Notes under the pieces: generated by a model | Told to the model about the DNA's origin: nothing | Databases searched by the model: none | The model's input: the letters and a program-made list of their open reading frames with translations, nothing else | Program-made: the position numbers and the translations under genes | In this document: piece by piece, positions 26,890 to 36,100 of the stretch | Numbering within the stretch: the first letter of the stretch is position 1 | Layout: the number at the start of each line of letters is the position of its first letter | Source: Agrobacterium vitis | Lineage (GTDB): Bacteria > Pseudomonadota > Alphaproteobacteria > Rhizobiales > Rhizobiaceae | Assembly: GCF_014926405.1 (NCBI RefSeq) | Contig: NZ_JACXXJ020000003.1 | Location: 603,001 to 667,000, forward strand | DNA: 64,000 nt | Direction: 5' to 3'

Positions 26890-28578
26890 CTAAACCGCAG
26901 CGTGCCGTCTTTCATCACCATAAACGTCTTCACCAGCCCCCATCGCTTCTGCGAGACTATGCCAAGCCGCTTGATAGAACCGATCTTCTCCGCTGAAGGC
27001 ATAGCGATCACCGGCCAGCAGGCGTTGCAGCATGAAGGGCAGAAGATCGTCCCCGCCCTCAGCCAGTGCCGATAGCGTGCAGCAGGAAACGGCATAGAGC
27101 CGTGCAAATTGAGCTCCCGCATTGACGGCTTCCGGCCGTTCGCCCTGGCGCAGGGCCAGCAGTTCAGTCATGCCCTCTTCAAGGGCGGCAAAACGTGTCT
27201 CTGCCTCTTGCAGCGCGTCCACCACCGCACGGTCGTGCTCGGATGTCAGCTTGGAAAACCGGTCTGCAAGCCCGGGCAACAGATCCGTCAATGGCTCACC
27301 TGCCCTGTTCAGCATCGGCACTTTGGCAAGCACCATGGCCGGGCAAGGCGAGGACGGTGACAGTTCCGCCTGCAATTGCGCAAACAGCGCATCGGCAAGA
27401 CCCGGTTCAAGCTTGGCGCGGCGCTTCGTCAGACTGGGCAATTGATTGGCCAACATGCCGAGGTTAACCTGCGGATTGATATCCATATATTGCGCCACTT
27501 CACCGTCGCGGCGCAATTTCTGAAGGATCGCCGAGACCGGCTCCTCCGCCAGCACCGAGCGGGCACCCAGGGCTGCCATCAAGCTGGTGAAAATCCGGCT
27601 GCTGAATTCCTGGGCGATCTGTTTGGCGACCGCCGCCGCCACCGGAAAATGCTGCGGACGGAAAGACGCGAAGCGGGCTGCGGCTTTCGCGACACTGTCC
27701 ATGATCCGGTAATCGGCATAGGCACCGGCCAGCAGAAAATGCTGATGCGGATGGCCGCCATTGGCCTGTTTGGCTATCTCGCCATAGGTCAGCCGCAAGG
27801 CGCTTTCGCAGGGGCCGAGCATGGCACCAATCGACAGAAGCTTGATGACAGATTCGGCGCGAAATACCAGCTCGATGCCTTCGCCTTCGCCACCCACCCG
27901 GTTTGCAACATTGACACAGGCCACATCAATATCGACATCGGCGACATCGATGCCGCGCATGCCGCTCAGTTCTGCCCGTGGGTGTGGCAGGGTGGATTCC
28001 CATTGCGGTTGCCGGTCGATCAGAAACAGCGAGAAAGCCGCCGGTCCGCCTGCACCCGTCTTGGCCATGACCATCAAGGCCCGCGCCTTTTCGGCCTGAC
28101 CAACCAGCCATTTGCGGCCATTGATCACATACCAGTCACCCTGACGTTCCGCCTTTGTCTGGTTGTTGATCAGATCGCTGCGAATGCCGGGTTCGTTGAC
28201 GGCAAGGGCTACGCTGTGGCCCGCAAGCAGCCAGTCCGACAGGGTCTTACGCTGCGCCTCAGTGCCAGCCAGATCGAGCACCGTGATTGCCCCGATGGAA
28301 TACATCAGCCGAGGCATCAGCGATGGATTGCGGCCCGCCAGAAGGCGCGCCATTTCAAGCACCGCTTCCAGATCCACCAATTCCCCGCCCGTCTTCCAAT
28401 GGGCTGGAATGATCTGCCGGATAAAGCCTGACTCGACCAGCGCCGTGGCCTGGAGGTCGAGACTATCGCCGTCAAGATCGGCCTTCACGGCAGTGGCGAA
28501 GGAAAAGGGGTGGTCATCTTCAAGCGGATCGCCCAACAGCGTCCGCAACCGGTCGAGATAGAAGGCGGATGTTGTCAT
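26890..28578 (-). CDS. Acyl-CoA dehydrogenase-like flavoprotein 2 (lipid cluster)
   Basis: 562-aa second acyl-CoA-dehydrogenase-like protein, distantly similar to the 603-aa one. Recognisable parts are LAVNEPGIRSDLINNQTK, VINGRKWLVGQAEKA, GEGEGIELVFRAES and LRRDGEVAQYMDINPQVNLGML. In the last segment Asp stands where YEGT supplies the catalytic Glu, as in the neighbour. The C-terminal ~170 residues are extra and rich in Leu/Ala/Glu. Its ATG overlaps the PfaD-like stop by 4 bp, so it is translationally coupled to the lipid synthase. It may be desaturating or non-catalytic. Confidence 0.75.
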   Translation of the reverse strand: MTTSAFYLDRLRTLLGDPLEDDHPFSFATAVKADLDGDSLDLQATALVESGFIRQIIPAHWKTGGELVDLEAVLEMARLLAGRNPSLMPRLMYSIGAITVLDLAGTEAQRKTLSDWLLAGHSVALAVNEPGIRSDLINNQTKAERQGDWYVINGRKWLVGQAEKARALMVMAKTGAGGPAAFSLFLIDRQPQWESTLPHPRAELSGMRGIDVADVDIDVACVNVANRVGGEGEGIELVFRAESVIKLLSIGAMLGPCESALRLTYGEIAKQANGGHPHQHFLLAGAYADYRIMDSVAKAAARFASFRPQHFPVAAAVAKQIAQEFSSRIFTSLMAALGARSVLAEEPVSAILQKLRRDGEVAQYMDINPQVNLGMLANQLPSLTKRRAKLEPGLADALFAQLQAELSPSSPCPAMVLAKVPMLNRAGEPLTDLLPGLADRFSKLTSEHDRAVVDALQEAETRFAALEEGMTELLALRQGERPEAVNAGAQFARLYAVSCCTLSALAEGGDDLLPFMLQRLLAGDRYAFSGEDRFYQAAWHSLAEAMGAGEDVYGDERRHAAV

Positions 28579-30155
28579 AGCGGCGCAATCTCATAGGACA
28601 TCGGATGGGGGAAGCGGACACCGGCCATGGCCAGCCAATGCAGCCGCGTCTCAAAGGCCGCGCCCTGCAACAGATGGGTAGCGACATCCACGACACGGCG
28701 TCCCTCCGGCTGTTCCAGATAGGTGCCAGCCGTCCATTCGTTGAAGTCACCAATCGCCGGACCGCTCCAGATCTGGTAGTCGATCTGACGCCCCTCTTCC
28801 CCGGCATTGGCCCAATGAGATGCCTTGCCAAGATAGGCCCGAAACACCAGCGCCATCTTGCGCTTCGGATCGGCTTCCGCCTCCGTGACCTGTTTGGGGT
28901 CGCGGCCGACAAAATAATCCGCCGTCATCCGCCAGACATCGGCAAGGCTTTGCTTGAACAGTTTCTGCTCCAGCTCTTGCACCACCGGTTCAGGCAGGGC
29001 GTCGAGACTGTCATAGCGGCGATAGAGATCGTAGAGCATCTTGGCGCGGCTGGCGAACAGCGTGCCGCGCTTCAACACCTGCAACTCCACCCCAAGCTCG
29101 AACATATCAGCAGCCGGTGCCATTGTCGTATCGGCAAAGCCGCATTTGGCCAAAAGGGCGCGCACCGAAGGCGATGAGCCGGATTCCTGACACGCCTGAT
29201 TGACCGACCCGGTCACCACATAGGCGGCACCCGTTGCAAAGGCGGCGGCAATTGCCTTGGGCGAGCCAAGTCCGCCACCGACACCGATGCGGATCGGCTT
29301 GGCGTAACCATTCTTCTCGGCCACTTTCTGCGCCTGCCGCAGCAGGATCGGCAGCAATACGACCAGCGGTCTGCGGTCGGTATGCCCGCCGGAATCGGCT
29401 TCAGCCGTAATGTCGTCGGCAATCGGCACCTGGGCCGCCAATGCGGCCTGGTCCTCGCTGATCGCGCCCTGGGCCAGCAGCTTTTTCAAGATGTTTTCCG
29501 GCGCAGGCTCCATGAAGACCGAGGCCACTTCCGAGCGAGAGACCTTGGCGATCAGCCGATGGCCAATATCGATGCCGCCATCCTCCCTGCGGCGAAGGCC
29601 AAGCGCCCGGTAACGCACCAGTGCAGGCGTCAACCCCATGAAGGCGGAGGCTTCGACAATGGTGACACCATAGCGCAGCAGAATATCGATCAGGCCATTT
29701 TCCATAGCCGGTTCACTGGGGCTATGGATGAGATTGACTGAAAACGGCGCGCCTTGTAGCGCCGAGGTAATCTTGGCCAGCGCCTGATCGACCTGTTCCA
29801 GCCGAACGCCGCCTGCACCATAGCTTGCCAGAAACCCCTGCTGCGCCAGCGCAATAACCAGGTCCGGCGAGGCGATGCCATTGGCCATCGCGCCTGCCAT
29901 ATAGGGGAAGCGCAGATCGTAATGGGCCAGGAAATCCGGGTCCCCCAGCGCACTTGGCGCCAGGGCAGGATAGCGGCAGACCACTTTGAAACCGGCTTCC
30001 AGCGGCTCCAGTTCCGAGGTCACCCCAAGCCGGGTGCCATCGCTGACCACGGAGCCAGGTTGATCCAATTTCTGCAATTGCCGACGGATTGACGGGGTGT
30101 CCCAGACAATAGCAGGCGTTGCGGAGGCGTCTTCAAATCGTGCATTGATCGTCAT
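28575..30155 (-). CDS. pfaD: PfaD-type trans-acting enoyl reductase
   Basis: 526-aa FMN-dependent enoyl reductase of the 2-nitropropane dioxygenase/nitronate monooxygenase superfamily, as in PUFA synthases. A TIM barrel covers ~80-430, with YMAGAMANGIASPDLVIALAQ, YGAGGVRLEQV, NLIHSPSEPAMENG, the phosphate-binding RIGVGGGLGSPKAIAAAFATGAAYVVTGSVNQ and PAADMFELGVELQVLKRGTLFASRA. The C-terminal IWSGPAIGDFNEWTAGTYLE is diagnostic for PfaD. It reduces enoyl-ACP in selected cycles of chain growth. CAAGGAGGATATC precedes ATG 30155. It follows the second megasynthase by 15 bp. Confidence 0.92.
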   Translation of the reverse strand: MTINARFEDASATPAIVWDTPSIRRQLQKLDQPGSVVSDGTRLGVTSELEPLEAGFKVVCRYPALAPSALGDPDFLAHYDLRFPYMAGAMANGIASPDLVIALAQQGFLASYGAGGVRLEQVDQALAKITSALQGAPFSVNLIHSPSEPAMENGLIDILLRYGVTIVEASAFMGLTPALVRYRALGLRRREDGGIDIGHRLIAKVSRSEVASVFMEPAPENILKKLLAQGAISEDQAALAAQVPIADDITAEADSGGHTDRRPLVVLLPILLRQAQKVAEKNGYAKPIRIGVGGGLGSPKAIAAAFATGAAYVVTGSVNQACQESGSSPSVRALLAKCGFADTTMAPAADMFELGVELQVLKRGTLFASRAKMLYDLYRRYDSLDALPEPVVQELEQKLFKQSLADVWRMTADYFVGRDPKQVTEAEADPKRKMALVFRAYLGKASHWANAGEEGRQIDYQIWSGPAIGDFNEWTAGTYLEQPEGRRVVDVATHLLQGAAFETRLHWLAMAGVRFPHPMSYEIAPL

Positions 30156-30170
30156 GATATCCTCCTTGGA

Positions 30171-33100
30171 TTAAGCCGGTTTGATGGAAATGCTCATCGA
30201 CAGCGCTTCATAGATACGCAGCCGGTCATTGAACAAATCGGTATCGGCAATCACCACCAGGCCTTCGCCTTCCCGGCGGATTTCCTTGATATGCACTTCG
30301 AGGCCCATGCGCTTGTCAGTGCGCAGCAATTGGCCGCGATAGCGCCAGTTGACCGGCACGCCGACCGCGATGCCGAAGCGTGGATTGGCAATCCCCGCGT
30401 CCAAACCTGTTTGGATGGCAAAGAGCTGCATGGCTTGCAGGATGGCCTCCAATCCAAGCGAGCCGGGCATGACCGGATCGCGGTGGAAATGGTTGGTGAA
30501 ATACCATTCGCCAGCATCAATCGTCCGCTCACCCTTGACGTAGCCAAGGCCGAACTTTCCGCCCTCGCGCACCAGGCTGGCCTGATGCAGCAGCCGGAAC
30601 CGATGGCCGGGCGGCAAGCGCCAATGGGGCTTGTCCGCTGTGCCGGCGAACAGATGGGCGGAGGCCGGGTTCAGAAGATCGAACTCCTCGGCTTTCGCGC
30701 TGTTGTCCTCCAGCCAGAACCTGCTGAGCTTGCCCTGGTCAAGGCCAAGCTGGTTTTCCAGCGCCCGCTTGGTGAAGTAGCCGAAAGAAGACTGGCCCTG
30801 ATAGAAAGGCTGGCCATCAACCTTCAGGTTGAAGTCGAAGTTTTGCAGGATCGAATCCGTCACCATGGCATTGCTGAGCAGTTTCTGGCTGTGGCGGATC
30901 GTCGTGCCGCGCACATCCGGGTCGGAAAGATAGACCGCCGTGCCATCCAGATTGCGGATCGAATATTCCTTATCGGGATATTTCAGGGTTGGCCCCAGCG
31001 CATAGCCATTGAGAATGGCGGCCTGAAGCGCCGATTCCAGCACCACGAAATTCGGGATATGCGGATGGCTGTTTTCCTGGAAATACCAGCTGTCGGCAGC
31101 GGCATCATATTCGGTATCCATCACGGCACCGGGGACCAGCTGGCCGCGCGTGCCTGTGGTTTCCAGGCAGCGATCGACAAACTGGAAGCAACCATTGGGA
31201 ATATGCGGGGCGCGCAATTCCTCGCCGTAAATGTTGAATTCCGGGCCGAGACCAATGCGCAATTCACCCTTGGCAGCGTGGTGCATGCTCATTTCATTGA
31301 GCACGACCTTCTCACCGCCCTTGGTCTTGCGTCCGCTGAACCAGGTCGGATCGCCAAAGCGCGGCTCAACCGAGACGCCGGGCTTTTCAATGACCTGCAA
31401 GCCGAGATTGGACACCCGCACCAGCGGCTTGCCATGCTCGTCATAGATCAGCACATCGGCAATCACATAGGGGCGCGGCAGCAGGGCGCTTTCCTGAATG
31501 AACAGCTTGTAGTGGACCTTTTTCACGTCAGGAGTGATCTGGCCACGGACGGTAATCTGCATTTCGCGGTGGGTGACCGGCTCAAACACACCATCGGCAA
31601 AGCATTGATGCATGCCATTGGCGATCAGATAGACCTTGAGCAACTGGGTTGCGCCTTCGGCAATCAGCGAGCCCGGTAGGACCGGATCATCAACAAAATG
31701 CGAGGTATAATACCAGCCATCGGCGTCAAAGCTCTTTTCGGCCTCCATGACATAATGCTCGCCCTGCCAGGAGCCGATATCGGTCAAGCGGTCGATCATC
31801 AGCAGCATTTCGGGCGGCAGGCGAATGGAGCTGCCGCTTTCCGGATGCTGCGAACCGGGGCCAAAGATCTCGCCGATCCGCCCCTCAGACAGCGCCACCA
31901 GATCGGATTTTTCCAGCGTGTCGCGCACCCGTGGCAGAAGGGGTTTGACAAGGGTGAGCGGGGCTGCGGGAGGCTGTTTGATGACAACGCCGCCACCGGC
32001 ATTCAACTCGTCCTCGGTGAAGAAACCGGCGCAACCGCTGTGCAATTGCAGGGCCAGCTCACCATCGACATAGCCGTCATAGCGGAAGAAGAACAGCAGG
32101 CCATCGCCCTGCCAGACGAACCGGTCGATGGTGATGTCGAAGCGCAGCGTGCTGCCTGCCTGCGGCAGACGACCGTAAAAGCTCAACCGCCCATCCAGAA
32201 GCCGGTATTTGCGAACACCCTTGTTCTTGAAATCAATGCCCAGCAACGCAACCAGCAACAAATCCGACTGGCCGGATTCCACCGCGATGCCGGGAGGCAT
32301 CTGGCCGTCGATCAGATACCAGGCATCGGCTGGAACATCATATTCTGTTGTCAGCGAGCAAGGCTTATATTCCCCGAACGTGGCATCGACCTTGGTGACG
32401 CGCGACACGAAGAAATAAGGTGGCGCTGGCAGACGAACCCGAACCGGATAATCATCAATTGGCGCAAATTGCGCGCCCAAGGCATCGGCAACCTTGCCGC
32501 TGGCAAAGGTCAACAGATCCTGTTCGTCCAGAAACCAGCCCTTTTCCTGCTTTTCACGGGCGCTGGCAGGCAACACGGAGGCCACGGCAACAGGTGCTAG
32601 CGTCGGCGCAACGGGTGCAGGCGCAAGGGCGACAGGCTGAGGTGCCTCGATCTCCAATACCGCAGGCGCGGCATCAATGGTTGCCGGATGGGACAGGCTA
32701 CGCTGAACTGGCCGTACCCCATGTGCCCCATTTCCATGTGCCCCATTTCCGGCATGCTCGCGCCAGATCTGCACGAGGTCGGATTGGGTTTGCAGGAACG
32801 TTTGATGGCCGAGGCGCTGGCGCTGCAAAAAGGCTTCGACAGCCTGGGCGATCCGCTGAGACTTATCCTGGCTGATGGTAATATTCTTGGCCATGAATGG
32901 TTGATCCGCTTCGACAGGTTTCGGGGAAAGAGATGGAAGACCGGGATTTGGTCTTGCTGGCTGATCGTCCGGCTGGATTTCGTCTTGGGTGTCGTCGTCT
33001 TGGGTGTTGTCATCCAGCAATTCTTGAACCAAGCTGGTGCCTTCGAGGATGAAGGCTGCCGTCGGTCCCCAAGCAATAGACCTTGCCACAGCGCTGGGCG

Positions 33101-36100
33101 TGAATGGCAGCGCCACAACGGGTTTGGTTTCCAGCGGCCTGACCGTTTCACTAGCAGTTGCGCGCAGAGCGGCGCCACCCGGTTGCAGGCTGATGACTGT
33201 TTTGGAGCGCTCGGCCTTCACCCCAGGCACCAGGCTGGTAAGATCGACCCTGACACCGTGAGAAACCAGCCGGGCCAGAGCCGCAAGCAGGCTGCGCCCA
33301 TCGTCGGCACCACGCTGGTTGAGATTGATCGACAGATAATCCCGCCCCGCAAGGCACGAATTCACCCAGCGACTGCATGTGGCCGAAGGTCCGCATTCGA
33401 TGAAGATCCGGTAGCCATCGTCATAGGCCATATCGACCAGCCGCACGAAATCCACCTCGGAGCACATCACATCGGTAATGGTCCGCGACAGGCCTTCACG
33501 GCTGAAATCCGTCATCCGCCCATAGGTCGAGGTGGTATAAAGATGCAGATTGTCCGGTGGTGCGGTGGTTGGATGATCGTGCAGGGCGGAAATCTGATGC
33601 GCCACCCGTTGCAGCAAAGGCACATGCAGGACATGCGAGACCGGGCTGCGATAGGCGGAATAGCCGTCCAATTGTTTGACCACAGCCGTCACGGCTGCGG
33701 GCAGACCGGCAATCACCACTTCCTTGGGACCATTGACATGGGTGATGAACACATCGGCACGGGGGGCAATCGCGTCGCGCACCGTCTCCACCGGAGCAAG
33801 CAGCACATAACTCGACCAGACCTGATTGTCGCGGACCTCAGGTCCGATACCGAAGGTGTCACGCACCGCCTGACGGGGACCGCCAATCGAAGTTTCGAAC
33901 AGTGGCAGGTCGTTGCGCAAGCCATGCTGGTCTATCGGCCAGATGCCATTGGCAAACAGCATGCTGACTTCGCCCATGGAATAGCCAAGCGCACCATGGG
34001 CCTGCACACCGAACTGGTCCCGCAGCAAGGCGGTATACATCAGGGCGAAACCGACGCCGGTTTTCATCATCGCCGCGATATCCTGCTGCATCCCGGCTTC
34101 GGTCTGCATCAACCGCACAGTCGCGTCCTGCCCGGGCTTATGGCGCGGATAGAGCTGGTCATGGCAGAGGGTTGCCGCCGGATCATCAACAAATTGCTCG
34201 AAAGCGCGCAGGCTGTCCGGGTAACGACGCAGCAATGTGCGTCCCAGATGCGGATAGCTGTTGAAACCGCCGGGATACATGAAGGCGATCTTGCCCTCTG
34301 CGCCCTGGGGCCGGTCGGTAAAATAGCTGCCCGCTGGTGTCTGGAACTCCACCCCTTGGCCTTCACCAAGGAATTTCTGCGCCTGACGCGCTTCGGTCAG
34401 CAATTGCGCCGGGTCTCGACCGGACAGGACCAACACCCGTGCACTGGGCCTTTCACGAAGATTGGCCAAGGCTTCGGTTTGCAATGCCTGCCATGGCGTT
34501 CCCTGTTCAAGTGCCGCGATGACCGTAGCAAGAACACCCACCAGGGCTCCCCGGTTCTCGGCTCCGACCGGCAGGAAGGGTGGGTAATCGGCTTCCGGCT
34601 GGCGCAGGGTTTCCACCACCGCTTCGCTGAGACGGAAGGCGGCGTAGCTGCCGAATGGTCCAGCGGCACCCACGCCCGCGACAAGCGGACGGCTCCGCTC
34701 CTGGCGCGTCCACGGCACGCTTTCGGCCAGAAGTCCAAGTCCGGCCTGTTCGATGGCAACCGCCAAAGGCTGGCTCGTCTCCGCATTCAGCCAGGCCGGG
34801 GGCGTGGCCGGAAGATAGCGGCCCGACAGGCATAGCGCCGCCCGGATCAAGGCCGCCATCGGCTGGGCAACCTTGCAATGGCCGCTCAAATGTTCAACAC
34901 CGCAGACAACGGCGCCGGGAGCATGGGTGGCAACCGCCGCCAGTTCCACACCATCGCCGCCGATCTGCCCAGCCATGTCCATCAGATCGAGACGATGACC
35001 ATCGGCGATGGTCGCCAGCGCCACCGCGACGGCACCGTCCTCACCGTTGCCCACATGACGGATGGAGATGTGATCGAGAACCGCATAGGGTGCAGCACTT
35101 GCGCCCAAACCGGCGGGAGCAAGCAGGATTGCGCCTGCACCATCGCCTAAGGATTTGGCGGGTTGTGCGTTCGCGACAGGGGTCGCGGCTTGTTCCAGCG
35201 CATAGGCTTCCAGCCCGGCATTAAGATCAACCGCGACGATCAGCGCTGCTTCCGCCTTGCCATCGGCAATCATCAACCCGGCCTGTTCAATAGCATAGGC
35301 AACGCCCAGCATACCGGCAGACAGGGTGAAGACCGGACCGGTGAAATTCCATTGCGAGGCAATGCGGCTGGCGCAGATATTGCCGATATAACTGGTGATT
35401 TCCGTGGAGCGCAGCGGCCCCAGAACAGCGCGTTTGCAGGCATCGATCAGGCCTTGGCGTTCATCCTCACTGAGGTGAAGACCTTGGCCCGCCAGCGCCT
35501 GGTCAATCCAATCCGGCACCAGCGTGCGGCCACGGCGCAGATGGGCGCTCAGGTCCAGTTCCAGCACCACCAGCACAGCTACCGGGCGAGCGGAGCGCTT
35601 TTCGCCGATATGGCCATAGCCAGCATCGGACAGCGCCTCATTGGCCACCTTCAGCACCAGTCCCTGCTGGGCGTTGAAGGCTTCGGTTTCCGCTGGCGGA
35701 ATGCGGTTGCGCAGAAAATCGATATCATAGGCATTGATGGCAGCCTGAGGCGGCGCATCGGCAGTTACCGTAGCGCCACGCCAGCGACGATTGGACGGTT
35801 CGGCCCAGACGGGTTCCCCGCCGAAAGACGCCGCTTCAAAGGCCTGAAGGCTGGCGGCATTGCCGTAATGGGCGGCCATGCCCCGGATTTCCAGCGGCGG
35901 CGGTTGGAGGGTTTTTGTAGCGCCATTATCTCCCTGCGACCGTTGCCCTGAGAACGTCCGGTCATCGGAGACGATCATATGCGCATTGGTGCCGCCAAAG
36001 CCGAAGGCGGAAATGGCCGCATGACGCTTGCCAGCCGGTGTCGGCCAGCTCTGGTTTTCGACCACCAGTTGCTGCTCCATGCCCGGCGCGTCCATGCTTT

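Noticed and set aside
25002..28578. Ordinary beta-oxidation acyl-CoA dehydrogenases unrelated to the synthase
   Set aside because: Asp in place of the catalytic Glu, long C-terminal extensions, and a 4-bp overlap of the 26890-28578 gene with the PfaD-like gene argue for a synthase-linked role.
32688..34835. 715-codon open frame on the + strand opposite megasynthase 2
   Set aside because: Antisense to AT and KS-CLF domains with clear active sites; the translated product has no recognisable fold.
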